Part shown: positions 10,390 through 23,100 of the stretch, one piece after another
How positions within the stretch are numbered: position 1 is the stretch's first letter
How the letters are laid out: every line of letters begins with the position of its first letter
NCBI GenBank assembly: GCA_009823395.1
Contig: CM020507.1
Span: 1,311,001-1,375,000, forward strand
Reading direction: 5' to 3'
DNA: 64,000 nt
Source of the DNA: Thamnaconus septentrionalis
Taxonomy: Eukaryota; Chordata; Actinopteri; Tetraodontiformes; Monacanthidae
Made by a program: the position numbers and the translations under genes
Notes under the pieces: model-generated
What the model was told of the DNA's origin: nothing
Seen by the model: only the letters and a program-made list of their open reading frames with translations
The model's database searches: none

Positions 10390-13300
10390 GTTTGAGTGCC
10401 CGAATGATCCCAGGAGCTATATTGCCTGGGGCTTTATGCCCCTGGCAGGGTCTCCCAAGGCAAACAGGTCCTGGGTGACGGGACAGACTAAGGGCAGTTC
10501 ACAAACTCCAATGAAGACCAACAAAGAAAGGACCGCTCGCATGTGAGAGCCTGGTGACCTGGCCTTTGCTCACGGGGCCCGACCAGGCCCAGCCCGAACG
10601 AGCGACGTGGGTCCTACCTCCTGTGGGCTCACCACCCGCAGAGGAAGCCGTAGGGGTCGGGTGCAGTGTGGTTCGGGCGGCAGTCAAGGCGGAGGGCCTA
10701 GACAACCCGGACCTCGGAAGCAGCCTCTGGCTGTAGGGACATGGAATGTCACCTCGCTGGGGGGGAAGGAGCTCGAGCTTGTACGGGAGGTTGAGAGGTA
10801 CCGGCTAGATATAGTCGGGCTCACCTCCACGCACAGCATGGGCTCTGGAACCCAGCTCCTCGAGAGGGGCTGGACTCTCCATTTTTCTGGCGTTGCCCGC
10901 GGTGATCGGTGGCGGGCTGGTGTGGGCGTGCTTATTGCCCCACAGCTCAGCCGCCATGTGTTGGAGTTCACCCAGGTGAACGAGAGGGTTGCGTCCCTGC
11001 GCCTTCGGCTTGGGGACAGGTCTCTCACTGTGATTCCGGCCTATGGCCCGAATAGGAGTGCAGAGTACCCGGCTTTCTTGGAGTCCTTGGGTGGGGTGCT
11101 GGATGGTGCTCCGACTGGGGACTCCGTTGTTCTGCTGGGGGACTTCAACGCACATGTGGGCAGCGACAGTGTGACCTGGAGAGGCGTGATTGGGAGGAAC
11201 GGCCTCCCTGATCTGAACCCGAATGGTGTTCTGTTGCTGGACTTCTGTGCTAGTCACAGCTTGTCCGTGACAAACACCATGTTCGAGCACAGGGGTGTCC
11301 ACCGGTGCACTTGGCATCAGGGTGCCAAGTGCACCCTGATGCCAAGTCGTGTCGTCTGACGTCCGTCCCTGTGTCTTGGACACTCGGGTGAAGAGAGGGG
11401 CTGAGCTGTCACCTGGTGGTGAGCTGGATCCGCTGGCGGGGGAGGAGACCGGAAAGACCCGGCAGGCCCAAACGTATTGTGAGGGTCTGTTGCGAACGTC
11501 TGGTTGAGCCCTCTGTCAGTGCGGTCTTCAACCCCCACCTCCAGGAGAGCTTCTCCCAGATCCCGGGGGAGGTCGGAGACATTGAGTCCGAATGGACCAT
11601 GTTCTCCGCCTCTATTGTTAACGCAGCTGCTCACAGTTGTGGTCGTAAGGTCTCCGGTGCCTGTCGTAGCGGTAATCCCCGAACCCGGTGGTGGACACTG
11701 GAAGTAAGGGATGCCGTCAAGCTGAAGAAGGAGTCCTATCGAGCCATGTTGGCTCGTGGGACCCCGGAAGCAGCTGACGGGTACCGGCAGGCCAAGCGTG
11801 CTGCAGCTCGGGCGGTAGCGGAGGCAAAAACTCGGGCTTGGGAGGAGTTCGGGGAGGCCATGGAGGCGGACTTTCGGTCGGCCTCGAAGAAGTTCTGGCA
11901 AACCATTCGGCGCCTCAGGAGGGGGAAGCAGTTCGCCACCGACACTGTTTATGGTGCAGGTGGGGAGCTGTTGACTTCGACTGGGGATGTTGTCCGGCGG
12001 TGGAAGGAATACTTCGAGGTTCTCCTCAATCCTGCCGTCACGTCTTCCGCGGAGGAGACAGAGGCGGGGGACCCGGGGGAGGACTTGTCCATTACCCAAG
12101 CCGAAGTCACCGAGGCGGTCAAGAAGCTCCTTGGTGGCAAGGCTCCGGGGGTGGATCCGCCCAGAGTACCTCAAGTCTCTGGATGTGCAGGGACTGTCGT
12201 GGCTCACACGTCCTTGTAACATCGCGTGGTGGTCGGGGACAGTGCTCTGGACTGGCAGACCGGGGTGGTGGTTCCTCTTTTTAAAAAGGGGGACCGGAGG
12301 GTGTGCTCTAATTATAGAGGGATCACACTCCTCAGCCTCCCCGGTAAAGTCTATTCCAGGGTGCAGGAGAGGAGGATACGGCCGATAGTCGAACCTCGGA
12401 TTCAGGAGGAACAGTGAGGGTTCCGTCCGGGTCGTGGAACACTGGACCAGCTCCATACTCTCCCCCGGATGTTCGAGGGTTTGTGGGAGTCCGGCCAACC
12501 AGTCTACATGTGCTTTGTGGATCTGGAGAAGGCGTTTGACTGTGTCCCTTGACGCATCTTGTGGGGGGTGCTCCAGGAGTATGGGGTCCGGGGCCCTCTG
12601 TTAAGGGCCGTGCGGTCCCTGTATGATGAGAGCAGGAGTCTGGTTCTCATTGCCGGCAGTAAGTCAGACCTGTTCCCAGTGCGTGTTGGACTCCGGCAGG
12701 GCTGCCCTTTGTCACCGGTTCTGTTCATCACTTTCATGGACAGAATTTCTAGGCGCTGCCAGGGGCCGGAGGGAGTACGGTTCAGGAACCACATGATTGC
12801 GTCTCTGTTTTTGGCGGATGATGTGGTCATGTTGGCTTCATCGAGCCAGGACCTCCAGTGTGCACTGGGGCGGTTTGCAGCCGAGTGTGAAGCGGCTGGG
12901 ATGAGAATCAGCACCTCCAAGTCCGAGGCCATGGTTCTCGACCGGAAAAAGGTGGTTTGCCCTCTCCAGGTCGGTGGGGAGATCCTGCCTCAGGTGGAGG
13001 AGTTCAAGTATCTCGGGGTCTTGTTCCGGAGTGAGGGGAGGATGGAGCGTGAGATCGACAGGCGGATCGGTACAGCATCTGCAGTGATGCGGTCGCTGTA
13101 CCGGTCCGTCGTGGTGAAGAAGGAGCTAAGCTGAAAGGCGAAAGCTGTCAATATACCGGTCGATATACGTTCCCACCCTCACCTATGGTAACGAGCTTTG
13201 GGTAGTGACCGAAAGAACAAGATCGCGAATACAAGCGGCCGAAATGAGTTTCCTCCGCAGGGTGGCTGGGCTTCTGACCCTGAGGGACAGGGTGAGAAGC

Positions 13301-13643
13301 TCAGTCACCCGGGAGGAGCTTGGAGTAGAGCCGCTGCTCCTCCGCATCGAGAGGGGCCAGCTGATGTGGCTCGGGCATCTGCTCCGGATGCCTCCTGGAT
13401 GCCTCCCTGGGCAGGTGTTCCGGGCACATCCCACCGGGAGGAGGCCTCGGGGAAGACCCAGGACACGCTGGAGGGACTATGTCTCCCGGCTGGCCTGGGA
13501 ACGCCTTGGGGTCCCGCCGGATGAGCTGGAGGAGGTGACTCGGGCCAGGGAGGTCTGCGCATCTCTGCTTAGGCTGCTGCCACAGCGACCCGACCCCGGA
13601 TAATGCGGCAGAAGAAGTAAGTAAGTAAGTAAGTAAGTAAGTA
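10390..13643 (+). mobile_element. Rex3 (RTE-clade) non-LTR retrotransposon, decayed
   Basis: The plus strand encodes an apurinic-type endonuclease (TWNVTSL near 10,745, GDFN motif near 11,140), then a reverse transcriptase with VDLEKAFD near 12,522, GLRQGCPLSPVLF near 12,690 and LADDVVML near 12,815, and a C-terminal TERTRSRIQAAEM segment near 13,210. Sequences matching the commonly used Rex3 primer sites occur near 12,255 and 12,695. The frame is broken by stops near 12,416, 12,550 and 13,132 and by a shift near 12,160-12,220. There is also a local rearrangement near 11,310-11,400. The 3' end is an AAGT repeat tail (13,616-13,643). It is near full length but inactive. The 5' boundary is approximate. 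Confidence 0.9.
11309..11347. repeat. 17-bp-arm inverted duplication inside Rex3
   Basis: Arms 11309-11325 and 11331-11347 are exact reverse complements around a 5-nt spacer, at the end of the endonuclease-coding part. The following Rex3 sequence appears shortened. The pattern fits a local template-switch event rather than a functional site. Confidence 0.8.
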
Positions 13644-13706
13644 GTTAGCAACTTTTAATCAAAATAAATCACAAGTATAAATTTGCATTTAAAATTCAAT
13701 AGCAAT

Positions 13707-14014
13707 TCATTCATTCATTCATCTTCTATACCCGCTTATTCCAATTCAGGGTCACGGGGGTCTGCTGGAGCCTATCCCAGCTGTCTTAGGGCGAAGGCAG
13801 GGTGACACCCTGGACAAGTCGCCAGTTCATCGCAGGGCCACATAGAAACAGACAACCATTCACACCCACATGCACACCTACGGACAATTTATAGTGTTCA
13901 ATTGACCTCACATGCATGTTTTTGGAGTGTGGGAGGAAGCCGGAGAACCCGGAGAGAAGCCACGCAGACACAGGGAGAACATGCAAACTCCACACAGAAA
14001 GGTCACAGGCCCGG
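13707..14014 (-). mobile_element. Retrotransposon 3' fragment with 14-bp target duplication
   Basis: About 308 bp of a common fish repeat, flanked by a perfect 14-bp direct repeat at 13693-13706 and 14015-14028. Read on the minus strand it ends in a tetranucleotide GAAT tail, so it inserted by reverse transcription in minus orientation. It is the most complete of four related copies in the window. No coding remnant was seen. The family is probably an L2/RTE-type LINE end or a dependent SINE. Confidence 0.8.
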
Positions 14015-14028
14015 AATTCAATAGCAAT

Positions 14029-14887
14029 ACAACAATAATCTAATAGTATAAAATTCAAATAGCGAGATCAATTAAAACTTATTTAAAGGCAAAAGTAAAC
14101 AACCGAAGCGTCTCAAGCAGCGCAAATCAGTGCTCACACTAATAAGGTGCACAGCCAGGACAACGGCGTAAACAGAGCAGAAGAACGCGAGTGCACATTG
14201 TCATGCAAACCTTGCAGAGCGACAATCAATATTGCAAACAGAAAAGGAACAATACCGGGCAAAGAAAAGAACGTACCGTGTGCGCCCTTGACCAGTAGTG
14301 AAAAACTCTTTTAATGTTCCGTTCTCTGTTTTCCCGTCACACTTGCTGTGTCTCAAGTCAGGGTCTTCACCCTTTGAAACGAGTGTCCTCCGTCTGAAGG
14401 AAGAGTTCTTCGAGGACCCGGCCTAGAAGGACGGACCAAACCCCGCCTCCCCATAACCACACGGGACGGTCTAGCCTTCGGCGTATTTCCTCATTGCGTC
14501 ACCGCCGTTCCCTCCTGCTGGCCAATCCCAGAAGTGACGTTTTTATAACATCAAGCTAACCATTGGTTCGCCATCTAACGACGGTCATATTCAAATAAAT
14601 AAAAACCTAATGTTAAGACTGCATATTTTATGTGAAATTTCAATACTTAAATTTATATGAAGTGTCTTTACCAGTACATGCTGCTAATTTCAGCTGACTT
14701 CCCAAGATCTCACGATGCTTTGCAGCAGCACGCAAAGCATCATGGGATACATAAGTACGCAAAGGATAGTAGCGGTGCATCCTATATATTCATGTGACTT
14801 CTTCATGTGAAATTGAGTCCATATGCAAAATGAAACATGATAAGTCCAGGAGAGTGAAAGTCAAAATGGACACAATTCTGTCTCAAC
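14029..14887. other. Spacer without recognised genes
   Basis: No coding exon or RNA gene was recognised. A small hairpin with 10-bp arms lies at 14714-14741. The rest is AT-rich and non-repetitive as far as can be seen. Confidence 0.5.
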
Positions 14888-15021
14888 TGGATTCAATGTG
14901 TTGATGTTGATGAGGTGGAGCTGATATTCTAAATATGAACCCCTCCACCCGTGAGAACAGCGGTGTCCTGAGCAGAGTGAATAACCAGGAGAAGAGCCAC
15001 TGGTCAGAGAGGTTGGTGACA

Positions 15022-15265
15022 TCAGAGGAGAACACACCACCTTTTATTTTTTCTTTTGTACTCATTGAATTCTTCAGCTTGTTTCCTGGCTGCCTCTTCA
15101 TATTCTCGCTTAATTTTGTCTATTTCTCTTTGATGTTCCTTTAACTCCTTACCTTTCTTCTCCTCCTCCTCTTTTCTTTTTTTATTTTCACCTTGTGCTT
15201 TTTCTTCCTGATTCTTTAGTTTTTGTTCAAACTCCTCTTGGAGTTTTTGAAGTTTGTCCACTTCT
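15022..15265 (-). pseudogene. GIMAP coiled-coil fragment
   Basis: The minus strand encodes about 75 residues of Glu/Lys/Gln-rich coiled coil, including KLQEEFEQKL and QAEEFNEYKRKN. This closely resembles the coil of the two full GIMAP genes (AEEFNEFREKKE). No GTPase domain accompanies it, and a microsatellite replaces the sequence just upstream (15,275 onward). It is best read as the remnant of another member of the array, truncated at both ends. Confidence 0.7.
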
Positions 15266-15274
15266 TCTTCTTCT

Positions 15275-15362
15275 TATATATATATATATATCTCTATATA
15301 TATATGTACACACACACACACACACACATATATATGTATATATACATACATATATATATATG
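15275..15362. repeat. Compound TA/CA microsatellite
   Basis: Alternating TA, CA and TATG/TACA runs over about 88 bp directly abut the GIMAP coiled-coil fragment and mark its broken 5' side. Confidence 0.95.
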
Positions 15363-16800
15363 TCTGTATTTCCTATCAAACTCTCCCCCTCAGTGTCCGC
15401 ATGCTGTGCGTCGTGTGCTGTCACGTAATCCTCGCGTTTAATTTTCATCATTTATTTTCCCCACTTTAATATCTTGTAACAATATTACCTGTGTGTTTAA
15501 TCGCTGGTGGAACTTACCACTGTGTGTGGACGAACACTTTATTACTCGACGGAAGACTTGCAAAGCGTCGTTCTGTGGCAAACTAAATAAATAGATACAA
15601 AATAAAATGGAAAAAAAATAAATAAATAGTAGGACGTTCTTAACACCCCACCACCCCAACAATTACTAAATTGTCAGTTGTAATCAGACTTGACACTAAG
15701 ATGCAGTTTTATAAAGATCCGTTAGGTGTCAACGCTGCATTAAAAAAATAAACAAAAAGGCGACGTATAATGCTGTAACACTTCACTGAAATGTCGGAGT
15801 CGGTAGTGCACTGTTCACAAGCTTCTTTATTTCGGACATCACAACATGACAGAAGAGAATCGGCTCAAAGACATCTCAACCGCACCACATACCCAAAAAC
15901 ATTCCACAACCTTCCTTTATTGTGGTTCCGCCTCCACCCCAGTCCCTCCTCCAACCACCGGCTGACACCTTGATTGACACGATCTGTCAGCCCAGCGTTA
16001 GACAGAAGGACCAATAGTGGCAGACGGACAGCCGCTGGTTCTGAATCTGAAAGTTACAGGACATTACAATACTATTAAGTTGTTCAAATATATTCAAATA
16101 AACTATGTGGGTACTTTTTTTTTCTTTTTTTTTCAAAATGATGCGTTTTAAAATAACTTGATGAATCAAAAATGCATTTGTTGTTGTGAAAGCGTTTAGA
16201 ACTTTTTAAGAATAGTGCATCATGAATAGTTAATTTGTTAATCAGTGCTTTCCTCATTTGGTGTATTGTCACACCTTTAAACTTGGACATTAATTTTTAA
16301 AAATCAAACAACAAATGGTAATGATAAGAAACAGGCAAGGGAATAATGTCTGTCATTTTCAAATTGAATAAGTAATGCAAAATCAGAAAACCAAGAAGCT
16401 TCTCAGTAAACACAAAACACAGCAGCTTCACTATTACGCTTGGTTTTTTTATTGGATACGTATGTTTATTGGATTTGATTTGAAATTTTACAATTGAATA
16501 CTAATTAATAATTTCAAAAATCAATTTCATAGTTGTATTGTCAAATTCAAGGAATCCATTTACTGTGTAGATGCAACAATAACTTGTGAGCAGGAGGGTT
16601 GCATTAAGCAGCAATAGCATCAAAAATATGATTTGAATCGTCTTTAGATTATTATATACACATAATACACATAATACACAGTCGAGTGGGTAGAAATTTA
16701 GGTCAACACTACAAATGTTGGAGAGAAAATAATTTGTGTTGAGTGTGTGTGTGTGTGATACAGTTGATACAGAAGTTATTGGTGCGCAGATCTTGTTTTT
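15363..16800. other. AT-rich intergenic stretch
   Basis: Nothing coding was recognised. There is a short TG run at about 16,743-16,757. Duplication unit B begins at 16,801. Confidence 0.5.
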
Positions 16801-17116
16801 ACATCATCATGACCAAAAAATGATTTGTCTCCTCAATGACAGTGGAACTAAGAGTGCAAATTAAAGACACACTGGTGTCTCTGAGGTCCAGCAGAGACAC
16901 CAGCATGGTGATACAAGTCTAAGGTAAATACAAAAAAATAATTCTGTTGACATCTCACCATCAGTGAACCCAGTGTGTCACTGTCATTAATCAAAGCTAA
17001 CTTGTCCAAAAATAATACCCAGCCAGTCAACACAGATGGAACCTTCTGTGAGACATTTTAGACATCAATGATGAACATGAACAATTTAGTTGAAGCTGTT
17101 TTTCTTTTGTAGCCTG

Positions 17117-20100
17117 CTATGAAATTGGGCATGATGGGCCTTTTATGTGCAGGAGTTTTTCTTTCAGCTGGGTGATTTCTATCCAGTGTTGTTCCTGCAG
17201 GTCTTCTATCTCTTGGCTCTGGTCTGGACTCTGTGCAGCTTCAACCAGTCGTTCGTTGAGTTCATTCATTTCTCTCTCATGTTTTTTCTGCAGTTTATCC
17301 ATTTCTCGTTTTTCTCTTTCTTTACTTTCTTTTATAACCTTCTCTTTGAATTTAGTCATCTCTTCTTCTTGTTTTTTCAGTAAGTCTCCTCTCTTTTCAT
17401 TTGGATCTTGCTTCTGTGGGGACTTTTTAAGCTCTTTTTCCAGCTCGTCCTGCTGCTTTCTGTGTTTTTTCTTCAGTTTAGTCACTTCCTTGCTGTAGTC
17501 TTTCTTCTGGGTCAGAAGTTGCAGGACCAGGTCCATCATTTCCTGTTTCTGTTTATCCTGTAGATCCTGTAGATCAGCTACAGTTTCTCTCTGACTCTTC
17601 TCTTTATGATCTAACAGTTGACTCAGTGCGTCATACTCCTTCTTCTTCTGCTGCATCTCTTTCTCTTGATGTTCCTTCAGTTCCATCACCTCCCTCAGAT
17701 GTTCTTCTATCAGGGCGGAAAACTCCTTTTCCTTCTTCTCTCTGAACTCATTGAACTCTTCAGCTTTATTTCTGGCCTCCTCCTCATATTTCTTTTTCAT
17801 TTCCTGCATTTTTCTTTCATAGTTCTCCACAAATTCTTGTTTTTCTTTCTTTTCTTGTTCTCTTCTCATTTCATCCTCTCTCTTTCTTTTCTCTTCATGT
17901 TTTTCTTTTTCTTCCTGAAACTCTCCTTCAAGCTTTGCAAGTCTTTTTCTCTCCTCCACTCGTCTCTGTTCATCTTCTTGAAATCGTCTCTTCCACCATT
18001 CACTCTGTTGTCTCTCCCACTCTTCTCGCTCTCTTCTCATCTCCTCTCTGCTCTCCTCCAGTTTTCTGTCAACAGTTTCCTTTGATTCAGACTCTTCCTG
18101 GATTTTTTGTGTCAGTGCTGAAAGTTTCTTCTCCCACTGCTGTCGTTGAACTTCTTCCTCTTCTTTTCTCTTTTTGTCATCTTCTTCTCTCTGCTGCTGT
18201 TCTTTCCGTCTCTCCTCTTGTTCTCTCTTGATTTCATCCTCCTTTTCTTGAAGCTGTTTTTCTTTGACTTTTCTCTCCTTTTCCATTTCTGCTCTCTGTT
18301 CTTCCATCCTTTCTGTGACTGCTTTCAGTTGTTCCTCATGTTGTCTTTGGAGCTCCTCCTTCTCCTTCCTCATCTCTTCTTCCTTCTCCTTCAGGATTCT
18401 CTCAACCTCTTTCTGTATTGCTGCCTCGGCCTCCTGGAACATTTCATTTGTGTAGCAGCTGCCTCCATTTTTCTCAACCATCTTCTCAATTTTCTGGATC
18501 AATTCCTCTACTTGTGTGCGGTTTCCATCATCATAGTTATCAAACACATGGATTCTTCCTTCGCACTCAGTTAACAGATGCTTGAAAGATGCATCACATT
18601 TCTTTTCAATGTACTCTTGAATGGACGTCTTCTGACGCCTCAGTGCGTCTCCTCCAGTGAGAAGGATGTGTGTGAACTTCTCAGTATTTCTTCCAAAGAC
18701 TTTCCTGATGAGTTCTATGGTCTCTTTCTCCTCTTTTGTAAATCTTCCAAGACTCAACACCAGCAGGAAGACATGTGGTCCTGGAGACAGCAGGCTGATG
18801 CATTTTACAATCTCCCTGTTAACTTCTTCATGGTCTAATGTTGTGTCAAACAGACCAGGAGTGTCGACAACAACAACAGGCCGACTGTTCACATCACTCT
18901 TTGCTTTCTGACAATGTCGAGTGATTGAAATTTGACTTGCTTCAGCTTTGAACTGCTCTCTGCCAAGGATGGTGTTTCCTGTGGAGCTTTTCCCCACACC
19001 AGTCTTCCCAATCAGCACAATCCTCAGAGGATCTGCTCTCTGTTGCTCAGCATCACCTGGAAAAGACAAGCAGACGAGAAGTCACTGGAAAAGTCTTTTT
19101 ATTGTTGAGCTAACTTCCAGACAGTTCAGAGCTGACACGTGGAGACAATGACTGGACAAACTGAGGAGGTAATGAAGCAGAACACTTTGAAGATCAAATC
19201 TTTAGTCTGTCATTCTCTCTGATCTTAAACTAGATATAATCTGGTTCTTAACGTCAACAACCCGGGACGCTGCTACAAAATGGAGACATAAAGAAAAGTG
19301 CTTCAGCGCAGAGCAGTGTAGAAAAACTCTAGACCTTCAACTAAATACCCACAATCCAGTTTTCTGTGGACTCTTTACAATAAGCAAAATCTGGAAATGC
19401 ATTGGATTGAAACTAGGGCTGCAACGATTCTTCGAGTAACTCGAGTACATCGATTACAAAAAAATAATCGAGGATTTTTTTTTTTTTTATCTGCCTCGAA
19501 GCGTCGTTTAATTACATCTCAAGCGCACGTTTCGCACGGACTCTTTAGTGTGACACAACGTGCTTCCGTCACAGGCCATGCGCCCCTGGAAGGCGCTGCG
19601 GTCTTTCGTCAACTTCTGTCTGAACTATCCTACCTGCTGTGATTGACGCAGGAGGGACGCGGCAAGCGTCAAAGAATAAATTCTGGCGTTCTTTTCCAGC
19701 GGGTCGCGTTTTACTGCTTCTGGGACGCTTCTGAAACGCGGCCGCTCTGCGCCTGGTGTAAACCTGCTCATTGACTTTAGTGACCGCGTTTCACTGCGTC
19801 GACGCGGACGCTCTGCTGACGCTCTTCAGACGCTTCTGGTGTAAGATAGGGGTAAATAGTCCACGAAACATTGTTGTTAGGAGTTATGACTAACGCCAAG
19901 AAGTGGTGGAAAGTTACTACTGTATGATCCGTAAAATAAGTTGCATCTGTCAAAAAAAAAAAAGGGGTCATGAAGAGGGGAAAAAAAAAATATTGCATAC
20001 GATATTACCATATCACATGCCTATTAATTTTAGTTTGCGGTGTATTGGGTCAGTAAGGCTTATTGTATGGTTAAGACATTTAACCTAAAAAAAATAACTT

Positions 20101-23100
20101 ACTTTTATTTATTTATTTTTTCACCTCTTTTTCAGTAAACCATCAAAGCCTATAATGAACAGGTTAATTTTGTGTGTCTCAGGAAATTTTAAGTTAGAAG
20201 AAATTTTATTGATTTCATTTTATTTATTTTGACTGACAGCGTTCACTGAACTGAAACAAAATGTCATTTTTTTTCTTAAAAAGGAAACAAATTGCTTGTT
20301 TTTATTAAGTGATCAGTCTTATTTTCTATTGTATACTTATAATTGGGCTTTAATTAAGCAAACATATATTTTATCCGATTAATCGATAAAATATTCAAAA
20401 GAATCGATTACCAAAAGATTCAATAGCTGCAGCCCTAATTGAAACACAAGTTTAACATTTTATACCTCAACTCATAATTGCGTACGAACATCATTTTATA
20501 TACTGCCAGGTCTCATTTATCACGGATCTAGTCTTGAGAAATCAGGATCCAAGTTGAAAGAGGATTAAGTTTCACCACAATGAAATGAGAATATTTCCAG
20601 GACTTACCGGTGATGTTTGTTGTCCTCGGCTGATTGATTTTAGTCATTTCAGAGATCTTTTGTGTCTGAGCTGATGCTAATGTAGCTGTGGTGTAGCTGC
20701 TCCTCATCCTCTCCACTGTGTCCAGCAGCTCTGGGATCTGCTGCTGGTCCTTCATGCCCACAACAACATGTCTTCCTCCAAACTGCTCCAGGAGCTCCTG
20801 GACCTCTCTGGTCTCTCTAATAAAGTCAACAACAGCTGGAGCTTCAGGATGTGACTCCACAGTGAACAGAAGGATGATGAAGTCTTTGACTCCACAGCCA
20901 AATGTGTTCTGGATGGTCTCCAACTCTCCCTTGTCTTCATCAGTGAGGGGACCCACAGGTAGGACCAGGATGAAGGCGTGGACGCCCTCAGGTTCACAGT
21001 GGGAGACACACCTGAGTGATTCCTCCATCACTTCCTGTTGAGGTTTTCCATACAAGGCAGGAAGCTCCAGCAGGGAAAGCCAGCGTCCACTCACCTCTGC
21101 CTGACCTTGAACCCACTGTGATGAGCTGGAGGCTGAATGAAGCTTCTGACCTAAGATGACCTCTGCTGCTGAGGTCTTTTCAGCTCCTCTCCTCCCACAC
21201 AGAACCAGGTTTAAAGCTGGTCTGACCCGTTCAGACTTTGGTCTCAGGGGGTCTTCAGTGATGGAGGGGGGGGATCCAGGAAAGTCTTTAGTGATGGAGA
21301 GGAAGGATCCTCTGGTTTGACCCACAATGTTCTCAATCTTCTCCATCAGCTCCTGGTGGTTCTCTGAGGTCATACTGTACCATCTTCCTCCACAGTCTTC
21401 AATAAGCTGATCAACACGTTGCTCTTCCTCATCATGTGTTCTGATAACCACTGAATGCTGCAAAACATTCTGACCAAACAAACCAAACAAGACGAACTTC
21501 AGTGTTTTTCTGGTTTCTTCAGTGAAGTCAGAAGGTTTCACCAACAGCAGCAGAACATTTGGACCAGGAGGAATCAGGTTGATGCATTTCTTCATCTCTG
21601 TTCTCACGTACTGCACCGACATATTCAAGACATTTGGAGTTCTGACTACAGTTAATGGTTTTCCTCTCCACTCTCCATGTTTGGCTGAGCTTTGTCCAGT
21701 TATTGTTTTCTCCCTGATGATGAAGTCCTGAAGTTTGATCTTGTCATAACTTTCCCCCAGAAGAAGAATCCTCAGACCAGATGCTGAAAGGCAAAAGAAA
21801 ATCTTGTTTCAGTTCAGTTCAGGTTGAAGTCATGACAGCAGTGCACAGTCGGCATTAACTCAGGTATGTTTTAAACTGGAGGTCACTTCAATAATCAGTC
21901 ACCATTATGATGCAGCTGCTTTACACCAGAAATCAACTCAGGGAAGAAGTTGAGTTCAGAGCAGTAGATGTTGACTGGTGCAGTGTTTATGTCCACCTCT
22001 AAACCTTTGTTGACATGCAGTGTTGTTGGAACTGACAACCCCAACATTAGATCACCTCAATAATAAATCCTCTAAACAGTAAATCACCTCAATATTAAAG
22101 CTCACATCAGTATTCAAACATCTTTTTTACCCCTAATTAAAATGATAGAAGACAAGTGAACAAACATCAAAGATGCTCTACAAGCAGCAACTACAGACTT
22201 TGCAGGCTGGCTCCTCTGCTTTGTTGGAAACCATTCTGCACTGTCAGCAGGTATCTCAAGGTCACCAGGGTTTCACCCCTTAACCCGTAGACCTTACATA
22301 AGTGGGGCAGCAAATACATTTGTGAGCGTGCGCGCAGACGCACACACACACACACACACACACACATGAATCAATCATCAACTAAAAGTTTGTTCCTGCT
22401 TGTTGACCTCTTCCTCTGCTCTTTAAAATGAACTTCATCACTTGTCCACACAAACTAAGTCTAGGTCAACATTTTACACCTCAGTTCATAATCATGTAAT
22501 TGACAGCATTTCAAACACTACCATGTCTGGTTTATCACAGATCTGGTTTCACCTTAAAGAAAGAAAAAAAAACTTCTTCTGTTGTGCTGGCTGGTTTATG
22601 CAGCGTTTTTTTCATTTAATTGTGTTTTCTTGGTTTGCATCCGTTGTGTTTTGCATCACTTCTCTGTTTGCAGCGCATTTGATGACTAACTATATGTTTT
22701 TATGTCTTGTTTCCACCACAATCCTCTTAGTGTACTTTGTTTAGACTTGTGTTGTGTTTGTGACTTTGCATCGTTTCCATTCCTGCAGCTGTTTCCACCA
22801 ACTAAGGTGCATTAGGCAGATGTATTTTGTTTGGCCCCTGTTGGCCACCATAGTGAATCATTGTAATCATTACTATTAATATCATGAAGACTTCACCTAC
22901 CTTCAGTTACAGGTTTATTCCTTGGATGTTGCGGTGACTTTATATTCCTACCCAAGTGTTTCCCTGAAAAACAGGACAGTGTTAATTAGTTGTTTCATGA
23001 TTTAACTTCAGCTTCTTTAAAGCAGCTCTAGGTAACTTTTCAACCATAAAATGATGATTCCAAACTCAGTAAAGCAGTAGATAAACCATTAATAGGATCA

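Noticed and set aside
10684..12498. Minus-strand frames opposite Rex3
   Set aside because: They are shadows of the GC-rich retrotransposon coding strand and match no protein family.
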